Below are positions 27,029 to 35,482 of a stretch of DNA of 64,000 nt, piece by piece (within the stretch, counting starts at the first letter, position 1; each line of letters begins with the position of its first letter). The stretch is from positions 744,001 through 808,000 of the forward strand of contig NZ_JACVEE010000001.1 in assembly GCF_015355755.1 (NCBI RefSeq). The letters are read 5' to 3'. Below the pieces are notes generated by a model that was not told the origin of the DNA, ran no database searches, and was given only the letters and a program-made list of their open reading frames with translations. The translations under genes and the position numbers were made by a program. The DNA comes from Nocardia sp. XZ_19_385. Lineage in GTDB: Bacteria > Actinomycetota > Actinomycetes > Mycobacteriales > Mycobacteriaceae.

Positions 27029-28714
27029 GTGGCGGTACTGGAGGGCGCGCGGCGCCGGACATTGGCGGTTGGGCGCCGGGCCTTGGGGCTCGACGTGCCG
27101 GCTTCCGATCACACGGTCGCGGTGCTGCATCGGGACGAGACGGCGGTGCCGGAGCTCGATGCGCGGGAGATGTCGCAGTTCAACCGGATTCGGTTGATGG
27201 GGGCGACCGGGTCGGTGCTGATGGTGATCAGTGCGCTCGGGGTGGGGGCGCAGCCGGTGCTGCAGAACCCGGTGTCGGGGATGCGGATCTTCGCGATCTT
27301 CGGGCGGGCACATACGGCCTCGCTCGCGGTGTGCATGGTGGGCACCACGTTCGTCGTGCTGGCGTGGCTGCTGTTGGGGCGGTTCGCGGTTGGCGGGCTC
27401 GGCGGTAATCCGCTGCACCGGCTGACGCGGTCACAGATGGATCGGACGTTGCTGCTGTGGGTGCTGCCGCTGGCGATCGCGCCGCCCATGTTCAGCAATG
27501 ACGTGTATTCGTATTTGGCACAGAGTGAGATCAGTGCGCGCGGGCTCGACCCGTATGTGGTGGGGCCGTCGCAGGCGCTCGGCAACGACAACGTGCTGAC
27601 CCGGAACGTGCCGAATATCTGGCGGGAGACGCCCGCGCCATACGGGCCGCTGTTCCTATGGGCCGGGCGGATCATCGCCGAGATCACCGGCGACAACATT
27701 CTGCTCGGCGTGTGGATGCACCGGTTGCTCGCGCTCGGAGGTGTGGCGTTGATCGTGTGGGCGCTGCCGCGTCTGTCGGTGCGCTGCGGTGTCGCGCCGG
27801 TGAGTGCGCTGTGGCTCGGCGCGGCCAATCCGCTCGTGCTGTTCCACCTGGTCGGCGGCGTGCACAACGACGCGCTGATGCTCGGCCTGATGCTGGCGGG
27901 CCTGGAGCTGTGCCTGCGCGCGATCGACGACGCCCCCGTGTTCGACGGCCGGGCCTACGCGTTGCTGATCACCGGAGCGGTGGTGATCACGCTGTCGGCA
28001 TCGATAAAAGTCACCTCGATGATCGTCATGGGGTTCGTCTGGGTGGCCTTGGCCCGCCGCTGGAACGGCGGGCTACGAACACTGGTGACTTCGGCGGCGA
28101 TGCTCGGCGGAATAGCGCTGGGGGTAACGGCTCTCATCAGTTCGCTGAGCGATCTCGGTTTCGGGTGGATCCACACGCTCAGTGTCGCGAACGCGGTGCG
28201 CAGCTGGATGTCGCTGCCGACCGCGATCGGCATCATCACCGGATTCGGTGGCGTGCTGCTCGGGCTCGGCGATCACACCACGGCGCTGCTCAGCATTACC
28301 CGGCCGATCGCCGCGGCGGTGGCGGCGTACGTGACGGTGCGCATGCTGGTCGCCGCCGGCACCGGGCGACTGCATCCGGTCGGGGCGCTGGGCGTCTCGC
28401 TCGGCGCGATCGTGCTGCTGTTCCCGGTGGTGCAGCCCTGGTATCTGCTGTGGGCAATCGTCCCGCTGGCGGCCTGGGCGACGCGACCGATATTCCGCGG
28501 GCCCGCGGTCGCGTTCTCGGCGGTCGTCAGCGTGCTGCAGATGCCGCGCGGCGGCGATTTCGAGGTGTTCCAGATCGTCGGCTCGGCGATCGCGACCGCG
28601 ATCGTGGCCGTGTTGTTCATCGTGCTCACCCGGAATGTGCTGCCCTGGCGGGCACAGCAGGCGGGGGTGTCGGCTCCGTCACAGGAGCCCACGGCTTACC
28701 GTGTGACCTCGTGA
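27029..28714 (+). CDS. mptB: MptB, alpha-(1->6)-mannopyranosyltransferase
   Basis: This 561-residue polytopic GT-C glycosyltransferase has about 13 hydrophobic helices and a first external loop with the acidic motif SNDVYSYLAQSEISARGLDPYVVGP. It resembles mycobacterial MptB (Rv1459c), which starts the alpha-1,6-mannan core of lipomannan using polyprenyl-phosphomannose. The position before the ABC exporter and opposite suf matches the mycobacterial order. GTG 27029 is the likeliest start. Its stop lies in the left end of an intercistronic repeat. Confidence 0.9.
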   Translation: MAVLEGARRRTLAVGRRALGLDVPASDHTVAVLHRDETAVPELDAREMSQFNRIRLMGATGSVLMVISALGVGAQPVLQNPVSGMRIFAIFGRAHTASLAVCMVGTTFVVLAWLLLGRFAVGGLGGNPLHRLTRSQMDRTLLLWVLPLAIAPPMFSNDVYSYLAQSEISARGLDPYVVGPSQALGNDNVLTRNVPNIWRETPAPYGPLFLWAGRIIAEITGDNILLGVWMHRLLALGGVALIVWALPRLSVRCGVAPVSALWLGAANPLVLFHLVGGVHNDALMLGLMLAGLELCLRAIDDAPVFDGRAYALLITGAVVITLSASIKVTSMIVMGFVWVALARRWNGGLRTLVTSAAMLGGIALGVTALISSLSDLGFGWIHTLSVANAVRSWMSLPTAIGIITGFGGVLLGLGDHTTALLSITRPIAAAVAAYVTVRMLVAAGTGRLHPVGALGVSLGAIVLLFPVVQPWYLLWAIVPLAAWATRPIFRGPAVAFSAVVSVLQMPRGGDFEVFQIVGSAIATAIVAVLFIVLTRNVLPWRAQQAGVSAPSQEPTAYRVTS

Positions 28715-28793
28715 GGGAGCGTAGCGAGCGAACCGAAGAGCCAGCCCGCAAGGTCGCGACGGAGCCGAGCGCTAGCGAGGCGCAGTCGTGACC
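28710..28793 (+). repeat. Intercistronic repeat, copy A
   Basis: The element starts CGTGAGGGAGCG, which includes the mptB stop codon, and ends in a 37-base core (28757-28793) identical to 55351-55387. The core contains GAGCCGAGCGCTAGCGAGGC with the palindrome CGCTAGCG, and its last bases GTGACC are the start codon and second codon of the ABC ATPase gene. GTGA occurs at both ends. Placement between a stop and a start resembles mycobacterial MIRU elements. Confidence 0.8.
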
Positions 28794-29717
28794 TTTTCCG
28801 GACCCGCTGTGCGCGTTGAGGGCGTCGTCAAGCGCTATGGCGAGACCCTCGCGGTCGACGGATTGTCCTTCGAAGTCGAACGAGCACAGGTGCTGGCGCT
28901 GCTCGGGCCGAACGGCGCGGGCAAGACGACCACCGTGGAAATGTGCGAAGGGTTCGTCACCCCGGACGCGGGTTCGGTGCGGGTGCTCGGACTCGACCCG
29001 ATCGCCGACTCCGACAAGCTGCGCCCACGCATCGGCGTGATGCTGCAAGGCGGCGGCGCGTATCCGGGCGCCCGAGCCGGGGAAATGCTCGACCTGGTCG
29101 CCTCGTACTCGGCCGATCCGCTCGACCCGGACTGGCTGCTGCAAACCCTTGGGCTGCAAGACAATCGGCGCACCCCCTACCGTCGGCTCTCCGGTGGTCA
29201 GCAGCAGCGGCTCGCCCTGGCCTGCGCGCTGGTCGGGCGGCCGGAGATCGTCTTCCTCGACGAACCCACCGCCGGTCTGGATGCTCAGGCCCGTCTGATC
29301 GTCTGGGAACTGATCGACGCGCTGCGCCGCGACGGCGTCTCCGTGCTGCTCACCACGCACGTGATGGACGAGGCCGAACAGCTCGCCGACCAGCTGGTCA
29401 TCATCGATCACGGGCAGATCGTCGCCTCCGGTACCCCCGCCGAGGTCACCGCGCACGGCGCCGCCGGACAGCTACGTTTCACCGCCCCACCGAAACTCGA
29501 TCTGGAGCTGCTGGAAAGCGCACTGCCGGAAGGTTTCTCGCCACGCGAGACGAATCCGGGCTCCTACCTGGTGGAGGGCGAGATCGACCCGCAGGTGCTG
29601 GCGACGGTGACCGCCTGGTGCGCCCGGATGAACGTGCTCGCCACCGACATCCGCATCGATCAGCGCCGCCTCGAGGACGTCTTCCTGGAACTCACCGGAC
29701 GGGATCTACGCGGATGA
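28788..29717 (+). CDS. ABC-2 exporter ATPase
   Basis: This 309-residue ATPase has Walker A GPNGAGKTT at 40-48, signature LSGGQQQR, Walker B IVFLDEPTAGLD and an ABC-2-type C-terminal regulatory region. It corresponds in position to Rv1458c. The GTG start codon is supplied by the repeat at 28710-28793. It overlaps the permease gene by 4 bases (ATGA), so the pair makes one exporter of unknown substrate. Confidence 0.93.
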   Translation: MTFSGPAVRVEGVVKRYGETLAVDGLSFEVERAQVLALLGPNGAGKTTTVEMCEGFVTPDAGSVRVLGLDPIADSDKLRPRIGVMLQGGGAYPGARAGEMLDLVASYSADPLDPDWLLQTLGLQDNRRTPYRRLSGGQQQRLALACALVGRPEIVFLDEPTAGLDAQARLIVWELIDALRRDGVSVLLTTHVMDEAEQLADQLVIIDHGQIVASGTPAEVTAHGAAGQLRFTAPPKLDLELLESALPEGFSPRETNPGSYLVEGEIDPQVLATVTAWCARMNVLATDIRIDQRRLEDVFLELTGRDLRG

Positions 29718-30499
29718 CCCAAGCAGCTCCGAACCGCTTCGCACCGGGCACCTTCACCCCGGATCCGCGGCCCACCACCCGCGCCGCCATGCTCGCGTCG
29801 CAAACCCGCCTCGAGCTGGTCCTGTTGCTGCGCAACGGCGAACAGCTGCTGCTGACCATGTTCATCCCGATCACCCTGCTGGTCGGGTTGACGCTGCTGC
29901 CGTTCGGCAGCCTCGGGCAGGACCGCATCGACAAGCTGGTGCCGGCGGTGATGATGGTGGCGGTGATGTCGACCGCGTTCACCGGACAGGCCATCGCGGT
30001 CGGGTTCGATCGACGCTACGGGGCGCTGAAACGCCTTGGGGCGACCGCGCTTCCGCGCTGGGGCATCATCGCGGGCAAGAGTGCCGCGGTGCTCATCGTG
30101 GTGGTGTTGCAGGCGATCCTGCTGGGCGCCATCGGGTTCGCGCTCGGGTGGCGACCAGGGCTCGGCGGGCTGCTACTGGGCGCGGTGGTGATCGCTTTGG
30201 GCACAGCCGTTTTCGCGGCGATGGGACTGCTACTGGGCGGCACCCTGAAGGCCGAGATCGTGCTGGCGCTCGCGAACATCCTGTGGTTCGTCATGCTCGG
30301 TATCGCCAGCATCGTGTTCGCCTCCGACGATCTGCCGACCGCGGTGAACATCATCGCCCGGCTGATCCCGTCGGGCGCTTTGGCCGTCGCCCTCGAACAG
30401 GCTCTGCGCAGCAGCATCGATTGGTTCGGCCTGGGCGTCCTCGCCACGTGGGGCCTGGTGTGCGGGTTCCTTGCAACCCGGTTCTTCCGCTTCCACTGA
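29714..30499 (+). CDS. ABC-2 exporter permease
   Basis: This 261-residue membrane protein has about six hydrophobic segments (MFIPITLLVGLTLLPFG, VPAVMMVAVMSTAFTGQAIA, and others) and the ABC-2 signature region RRYGALKRLGATALPRWGIIAGK. It corresponds to Rv1457c by position and is translationally coupled to the ATPase. Its neighbours MptB and CtaA hint at envelope or haem transport, but that is inference only. Confidence 0.92.
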   Translation: MTQAAPNRFAPGTFTPDPRPTTRAAMLASQTRLELVLLLRNGEQLLLTMFIPITLLVGLTLLPFGSLGQDRIDKLVPAVMMVAVMSTAFTGQAIAVGFDRRYGALKRLGATALPRWGIIAGKSAAVLIVVVLQAILLGAIGFALGWRPGLGGLLLGAVVIALGTAVFAAMGLLLGGTLKAEIVLALANILWFVMLGIASIVFASDDLPTAVNIIARLIPSGALAVALEQALRSSIDWFGLGVLATWGLVCGFLATRFFRFH

Positions 30500-30563
30500 A
30501 CTGAACGACAGCTTGTAGTAGACCGGTTGAAAGCGGGCTCCGAGCGGCCGCTACCATCGTCGC

Positions 30564-31535
30564 GTGCTGTATCGCGCGTTCTTGCGAGTCGTCGACCGCC
30601 TCCCGCTGCCCTCGCTGCGGGTGCAACGGCTGACCGCCATCGCGGTCGTCCTGACCCAGGCCGGTATCGCCGTCACCGGATCGGTGGTCCGCGTGACCGC
30701 CTCCGGGCTCGGCTGCCCCACCTGGCCGCAGTGCTTCCCCGGCAGCTTCACCCCGGTCGCCGTCGCCGAGGTCCCCGGCTTCCATCAAGCCGTCGAGTTC
30801 GGCAACCGCCTGCTCACCTTCGTGGTGACACTGTTCGCGGCACTCATCGTGCTCGCCGTGACCCGCGCTCGTCGTCGCCACGAAGTCCTCGTCTACGCCT
30901 GGCTGATGCCCGGCGGCACCGTGGTGCAGGCGATCATCGGCGGCATCACGGTGCGCACCGGGCTGCTCTGGTGGACCGTCGCGGTCCACCTGCTCGCCTC
31001 CATGGCGATGGTCTGGCTGGCGATGGTGCTCTACGCGAAGATCTGCGAACCCGATGACGGCGTCGAAATCGTCCAGGCCCCGGCACCCTTGCGCTGGCTC
31101 ACCGCGCTCAGCGGCGTCGCCCTGGCCGGTGTCCTCATCGCGGGCACCCTCGTCACCGCCGCCGGACCGCACGCCGGCGACAAGAGCATCGAGCGCCCGG
31201 TCGCCCGCCTCCAGATCGAAATCACCACCCTCGTGCACCTGCACTCACAGTTCCTGGTCGGCTACCTGGCCCTGCTCATCGGCCTGGGCTTCGGCCTCTA
31301 CGCCGTCGGCATCAGCAAACCGGTCCGCACCCGACTGTTCGTCCTACTTGCCGTAGTCTGCGCCCAAGCCCTGGTGGGCGTCGTCCAATATTTCACCGAC
31401 GTCCCCGGAGCTCTCGTCGCCATCCACGTCGCCGGCGCGGGCGCCTGCGTCGCGGCTACCGCAGCCCTCTGGGCATCCCTCCGCACCCGCGAACCGCTCC
31501 CGGCCAAGCTTCCAACCGCCACCCAACCCGCCTAA
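30564..31535 (+). CDS. ctaA: CtaA haem A synthase
   Basis: This 323-residue COX15/CtaA protein has eight predicted transmembrane helices and paired haem-ligand histidines near HQAVEFGNRLLTF, VHLLASMA, HLHSQFLVGYLAL and IHVAGAGAC. The CPTWPQC loop carries the cysteine pair typical of the actinobacterial/Bacillus type. It oxidises haem O to haem A for cytochrome oxidase. GTG start. The haem O-making enzyme CtaB is encoded at 38521-39534. Confidence 0.95.
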   Translation: MLYRAFLRVVDRLPLPSLRVQRLTAIAVVLTQAGIAVTGSVVRVTASGLGCPTWPQCFPGSFTPVAVAEVPGFHQAVEFGNRLLTFVVTLFAALIVLAVTRARRRHEVLVYAWLMPGGTVVQAIIGGITVRTGLLWWTVAVHLLASMAMVWLAMVLYAKICEPDDGVEIVQAPAPLRWLTALSGVALAGVLIAGTLVTAAGPHAGDKSIERPVARLQIEITTLVHLHSQFLVGYLALLIGLGFGLYAVGISKPVRTRLFVLLAVVCAQALVGVVQYFTDVPGALVAIHVAGAGACVAATAALWASLRTREPLPAKLPTATQPA

Positions 31536-31555
31536 CCAGCCGCCGAGCGGCACAC

Positions 31556-31584
31556 TGCGGTGCGGCCACTCGGCGAACACCGCA
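31556..31584. terminator. Weak hairpin between convergent genes
   Basis: A 7-bp stem TGCGGTG/CACCGCA with a 15-base loop lies between ctaA and the convergent minus-strand gene. It has no T tract. Confidence 0.35.
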
Positions 31585-31623
31585 ACCATGTGTCACTCGA
31601 TGGGTCAGAGCCCCGGTCGCACG

Positions 31624-32373
31624 TCAGACGACGGAGGGGCGGGTCAGGCTGGACCAGATGACCTCGCCCTGCCCGGCGAGCAGTCGGGCCAGGTCGGTGC
31701 GGGCATCTTCGACGCCGGTGGTGCCCGAGACGCAGTGCTGGGTCTCGGCGCGGGTGAGGAGTTTGATGCCCACCAGGCGGATCGGTGAGAGCGGGCCGTC
31801 GACGCGTTCGGGCAGGCCGGGATCGGTCACGCCGAGGAGCACGGTGGGGTTGCCGTTGTCATCGAGATAGTCGGCCGCCTCGGCCGGGAGTTGCACACCG
31901 GGCAACGTGATGGTGAGGGTGCCGTAGCGCTGCAGCGCGTTGGTGAACGAGAATCCGCCACTCGACCAGTTCTCGGTCACCGCACGCACCATTTGCCCCA
32001 GCCAGGAGGACAGCACGTCCGCGGTCGACATCTCGGCGAAGTCCGTGCCGGTAGCCGCCGCGAATACCTCGACCTCGACGCCGTTGGTGGGATCCGCGTC
32101 GGACCAGGCGATGGGGAACGACAATCCGTAACTCGTTGCCAGCACACCGTATTGGCGGCGGATCACCCGGAAGCTGGGGTGCTCGACGCTGGCCGGTTCG
32201 GCCTCGTTGATCCCCATGTTGTTCCAGATCTCGGCGGGAAAGATCCTGGATTGGTAGCGCGGGGAATGGTACTCGGGATCGATGCGCCCCCACCCAGCCC
32301 ACACACTGTCGAGGAGATTCCACGTCGGTTCGTAGAAACGTTCCTCGATATCTGCGTCTTGCGTATCACTCAC
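31624..32373 (-). CDS. Hypothetical protein, suspected suppressor-of-fused-like domain
   Basis: This 249-residue cytosolic protein begins MSDTQDADIEERFYEP. Blocks EVEVFAAAT, VLLGVTDPGLPERVDG and SPIRLVGIKLLTRAE, then a C-terminal helix, recall bacterial SUFU-domain proteins, which often act as immunity or accessory proteins. The resemblance is modest and seen by eye only. No toxin gene is adjacent. Convergent with ctaA. Confidence 0.7.
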   Translation of the reverse strand: MSDTQDADIEERFYEPTWNLLDSVWAGWGRIDPEYHSPRYQSRIFPAEIWNNMGINEAEPASVEHPSFRVIRRQYGVLATSYGLSFPIAWSDADPTNGVEVEVFAAATGTDFAEMSTADVLSSWLGQMVRAVTENWSSGGFSFTNALQRYGTLTITLPGVQLPAEAADYLDDNGNPTVLLGVTDPGLPERVDGPLSPIRLVGIKLLTRAETQHCVSGTTGVEDARTDLARLLAGQGEVIWSSLTRPSVV

Positions 32374-32427
32374 GCGGAAACGCTAGCCGCTCAGCGCTTT
32401 TCGATGCAACGGCCTTTTCCGGGAACC

Positions 32428-32775
32428 TCAGTTCTCGTTGCGGGCCTTCGGGAAGCGGGTCTGGCGGGCGACCCAGCCGGCCATCTGGGCGAAGTGGCTC
32501 TTGCGGGGGGTGACGATGGAGGTGAGTTCGCGCTCCCACTCGTCGGCTTCGGTGAGGCCGTCGACGGTTTCGACGAGGTGCTTGGCTTCGGCCAGAGAGC
32601 CGACGACGCGGTCGCCGAGGATGCCATCCTGGCCGACCAGGGTGACGCGGACGCCGATGCGCCCGATGGGCTGCAGGACCGCGGTGGCGGAGCCGCCGTG
32701 ATCGGCGACGAATCCCTTGACGGAGGACACGAGGGCGCCCGACAGCTTCACGGGGGTGGCGGCTTCAACGCTCAT
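32428..32775 (-). CDS. Conserved hypothetical protein
   Basis: This 115-residue, probably cytosolic protein has a globular N-terminal half (VKGFVADHGGSATAVLQPIGRIGVRVTLVGQDGILGDRVVG) and an amphipathic helical C-terminus. No motif is recognised. Divergent from qor with an 83-base gap; upstream of the SUFU-like gene on the same strand. Confidence 0.7.
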   Translation of the reverse strand: MSVEAATPVKLSGALVSSVKGFVADHGGSATAVLQPIGRIGVRVTLVGQDGILGDRVVGSLAEAKHLVETVDGLTEADEWERELTSIVTPRKSHFAQMAGWVARQTRFPKARNEN

Positions 32776-32858
32776 GGGCCCTACTTTACCGACCAGTAGG
32801 CCTCAGTCCATACCTGCGGGGTACAGGTCACTCCGTGTCAGTGCTAGAACTGAATCTC

Positions 32859-33824
32859 ATGCGCGCCATTCAGGTTTCCGAGCACGGTGGTCCCGAAGTC
32901 CTGCAGTCCGTCGAGGCGCCCGACCCGCAGCCCGGGCCGGACCAGCTCCTGGTCGACACCCAGGCAATCGGCATCAACTTCATCGACACCTACTTCCGCA
33001 CCGGCATGTATCCGCAGGCCACGCCCTATATCCCGGGGTCGGAGGGCAGCGGTGTCGTCGCCGAGGTGGGTGCGAACGTCACCGAGTTCAAGGTCGGCGA
33101 CCGGGTCGCGTGGTGTGCCGCCCCGGGTAGCTATGCGGCGAAGGTCGCGGTCAACGCGGCGGTGGCGATCCCCGTGCCGGACGGCGTGGAGGCGCCGGTC
33201 GCGGCGTCGGCGCTGCTGCAGGGCATGACCGCGCACTACCTGCTGGAGTCGGTGTACAAGCCCGAGCCGGGCGAGACGGTCCTGGTGCACGCGGGCGCGG
33301 GCGGCGTCGGCCTGATCCTGACCCAACTGGCCGCTGCACGCGGCGTGCGCGTGATCAGCACGGTGTCCTCCGACGAGAAGGAAGCGCTGTCGCGCGAGGC
33401 GGGCGCGGCCGAGGTGCTGCGCTACTCCGACGACCTCGCCGAACAGGTCCGCAAGCTCACCGACGGCGTCGGCGTCGCGGCCGTCTACGACGGCGTCGGC
33501 AAGGACACCTTCGAATCCAGCCTCGCCTCCCTCCGCGTGCGCGGCCTCCTCGCCCTGTTCGGCGCGGCCAGCGGCCCGGTCCCACCTTTCGACCTGCAAC
33601 GCCTCAACGGCCTGGGCTCCCTCGTCGTCACCCGCCCCAAACTGGGCGACTTCACCCGCGACCGCACCGAAATCCGCTGGCGCGCAGGCGATATCTTCAA
33701 CGCCATCGCCGAGGGCAAACTCAACATCCGCATCGGCGCCACCTACCCGCTCGCCGACGCCGCGCAAGCACACCGAGATCTGGAGGGCCGCAAGACAACC
33801 GGCTCCATCGTCCTGCTGCCCTGA
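32859..33824 (+). CDS. qor: NADPH:quinone oxidoreductase (zeta-crystallin type)
   Basis: This 321-residue zinc-free MDR protein starts MRAIQVSEHGGPEVLQ. It has the NADPH loop VHAGAGGVGLILTQLA, a quinone reductase signature around it and the C-terminal TTGSIVLLP. It reduces quinones by NADPH. It corresponds to Rv1454c by position. The internal ATG 32859 is preferred over the upstream ATG 32835 because family members start here. Confidence 0.9.
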   Translation: MRAIQVSEHGGPEVLQSVEAPDPQPGPDQLLVDTQAIGINFIDTYFRTGMYPQATPYIPGSEGSGVVAEVGANVTEFKVGDRVAWCAAPGSYAAKVAVNAAVAIPVPDGVEAPVAASALLQGMTAHYLLESVYKPEPGETVLVHAGAGGVGLILTQLAAARGVRVISTVSSDEKEALSREAGAAEVLRYSDDLAEQVRKLTDGVGVAAVYDGVGKDTFESSLASLRVRGLLALFGAASGPVPPFDLQRLNGLGSLVVTRPKLGDFTRDRTEIRWRAGDIFNAIAEGKLNIRIGATYPLADAAQAHRDLEGRKTTGSIVLLP

Positions 33825-33901
33825 GTATGCAAATCGTGCAATCCGCGCCCGGAGCTGGTTGAAATCACCAGAATCGGCGCGCGGTTGCACGATTTGCATA
33901 C
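33825..33901. terminator. Branched perfect palindrome between convergent genes
   Basis: Perfect 17-bp arms GTATGCAAATCGTGCAA (33825-33841) and TTGCACGATTTGCATAC (33885-33901) lie around 43 bases that contain a second small hairpin CTGGT-N7-ACCAG (33855-33871). GC-rich CCGCGC/GCGCGG bases extend the stem imperfectly. It starts at the last base of the qor stop codon and lies before the convergent NTF2-like gene: a strong bidirectional terminator or cruciform. Confidence 0.75.
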
Positions 33902-33980
33902 CTCCCGACCGGCACCGGTGGCGAGCTGAAGCCGGCCGCCACGTTCCCAGGTTCACTACCCTTCGGGCACGTGCCCGGGT

Positions 33981-34358
33981 TCACTCCTTAGCGTTAGTGA
34001 TGTGGCTGCGCACGCACCGCCAGCCACTCACATCGCGAACAAACACGTCCGTGGTCCACTCGTCGGCGTCGAACCGTTCCCCTTGGTAGTGCGCAGTATT
34101 CGTCACCCGCGCGGTGTACACGGCGGTGTCCCCATACACCTGAACCTGCGGCTCTCCCACCGCATCCATCGCCGAGTGCGTCAACCCACCCGAGCTGATG
34201 AGTTCGAGGAAATCGGCCCTGGTGGTGATCCCGGACTCAGAGACAATCAACCATTCATCCGCCATGAACCCAGCAATCCGATCCAGATCATTGGCCACCA
34301 TCGCAGCCGCCCAACCCTCCGCCACCGCACGGATTTCCGCCACCACGTCGCCCGTCAT
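33981..34358 (-). CDS. NTF2-like (SnoaL/DUF4440-type) protein
   Basis: This 125-residue protein has an N-terminal helix IRAVAEGWAAAMVANDLDRIAGFMADEWLIV, then ITTRADFLELI and C-terminal strands YTARVTNTAHYQG..WTTDVFVRDVSGWRCVRSH, the DUF4440 pattern. Function unknown. It stands alone between the palindrome and the tandem repeat block. Confidence 0.85.
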   Translation of the reverse strand: MTGDVVAEIRAVAEGWAAAMVANDLDRIAGFMADEWLIVSESGITTRADFLELISSGGLTHSAMDAVGEPQVQVYGDTAVYTARVTNTAHYQGERFDADEWTTDVFVRDVSGWRCVRSHITNAKE

Positions 34359-34490
34359 CCTCCAATGCTAGGCCGCACTCCCGCCCCATCGCCGATTCGC
34401 GTCCGCGCCTGCTCACCATGCGAACATCCCGCCGAGGCGAGGAACGCCCCCGGAGTGACTTTCGACCGCGCAGCTGGCGCGAGTCCTCCC

Positions 34491-34735
34491 CGCACCCGAT
34501 TCGGGCCCGACGGGCACGCCACTCGTACACCCGATTCGAGTCCGACAGGCAAGCCACCCCCCGCACCCGATCCGGGTCCGACAGGCAAGCCACCCCCGCA
34601 CCCGATCCGGGTCCCACGGGCAAGCCACCCCGCACCCGATCCGGGTCCCACGGGCACACCACTCGTGCACCCGATCCCGGTCAGACAGGCAAGCCACTCC
34701 CGGGCTCATTCGGGCCCCACGGGCAGGCCACTGGC
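34491..34735. repeat. Tandem repeat, 7 units of about 35 bp
   Basis: Seven head-to-tail units cover 245 bases. Each resembles CGCACCCGATCCGGGTCC followed by SACRGGCAAGCCACCCC, and each contains the small inverted repeat ACCCG-ATC-CGGGT. The central units differ by 1-3 bases; the outer ones are more worn. A 35-bp period is not a multiple of 3, and no reading frame is conserved. There are no spacers, so it is not CRISPR. It fills the gap between the NTF2-like gene (divergently upstream) and the tetR stop; the rest of 34359-34794 holds nothing recognised. Confidence 0.85.
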
Positions 34736-34794
34736 ATCGTGGCCTGGTCGAACGTGCGGGGCAGTCGGTCTGAGCTGGAAGTCGGCGAGCAGGG

Positions 34795-35403
34795 TCAGTA
34801 GTCGCGGCCGGTCATGCCGCGGTAGACGAATCGGGTGAGGCCGTCTATTGCTTGCTGGTCGGATAGCTCGACTGTTCCCTCTTCGACTGCTTGGAGCAGG
34901 CTTTGGATGAGCAGGAACATCATGGCGAGGGTGGCGTCCGGGGTGCTGGGGAGTTGTAAGCCCTTGTCCGGGAAGCTTTCCACGTGGTCGGCGATGTCGG
35001 AGCGCTGCTGGACCGCGAACTGGCCGAGCATGCGGGCGAAGTCTTCGCTGACGGTCGCGGCCTGGTTGACCGCGCGCAGGACCGGGGCGTGCTCGCGGGC
35101 GAAGGTCCAGTAGCCGGCGACGTGGTAGCGGACTGCTTCCGGGTCGCTGAAATCCGGTGTGTGGTCGTCGGATTCGGCGCGTTCGTCTCCTGCGTCGGCC
35201 AGGTCCTGGAGGAGGGCCTGCAGGAGTTCTTCCTTGCTCGCGAAGTGGTTGTAGAACGAGCCGGCCGCGCGCCCGGCGGCCGCGGTGATGTCGGTGATCT
35301 TGGCGTTGAGGTAACCGCGTTCGGCGAAGACGCGCAGCGCTGCGGCTTTGAGAGCCTGTTGAGTTTCGGCCGCTTTCTCTTGGCGACTGCTGGTCACCGA
35401 CAT
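34795..35403 (-). CDS. TetR-family repressor of the adjacent monooxygenase
   Basis: This 202-residue protein has the HTH TQQALKAAALRVFAERGYLNAKITDITAAAGRAAGSFYNHFASKEELLQ and a helical C-terminal ligand domain. The start ATG 35403 is fixed by AAGGAGGTG directly upstream. Divergent from the flavin monooxygenase with two operators in the 79-base gap, a textbook local repressor layout. Ligand probably aromatic (inference from the target). Confidence 0.92.
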   Translation of the reverse strand: MSVTSSRQEKAAETQQALKAAALRVFAERGYLNAKITDITAAAGRAAGSFYNHFASKEELLQALLQDLADAGDERAESDDHTPDFSDPEAVRYHVAGYWTFAREHAPVLRAVNQAATVSEDFARMLGQFAVQQRSDIADHVESFPDKGLQLPSTPDATLAMMFLLIQSLLQAVEEGTVELSDQQAIDGLTRFVYRGMTGRDY

Positions 35404-35410
35404 CACCTCC

Positions 35411-35468
35411 TTGACAGGGAAACCTACCAACCTCCATGCTGAATCTACATTCAGTGAATCTAAATTCA
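35411..35468 (+). promoter_or_regulatory. Monooxygenase promoter with two tandem TetR operators
   Basis: TTGACA (35411-35416), an 18-bp spacer and CATGCT (35435-35440) form a plausible promoter. Immediately downstream lie TGAATCTACATTCA (35440-35453) and TGAATCTAAATTCA (35455-35468), two 14-bp inverted repeats TGAAT-N4-ATTCA 15 bp apart. The predicted transcription start falls in the first one, and GGAG of the monooxygenase follows the second. Confidence 0.75.
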
Positions 35469-35482
35469 TCATAGGAGAAACC

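Noticed and set aside
28757..28793. Insertion sequence or transposase remnant
   Set aside because: The repeated core is short, has no transposase fragment nearby and sits exactly at gene junctions, which fits an intercistronic repeat better.
33825..33901. tRNA gene (cloverleaf-like palindrome)
   Set aside because: The outer stem is 17 bp instead of 7, and there are no D-arm, anticodon or T-arm sequences.
34491..34735. CRISPR array
   Set aside because: The 35-bp units are directly adjacent with no unique spacers, and no cas genes are present.
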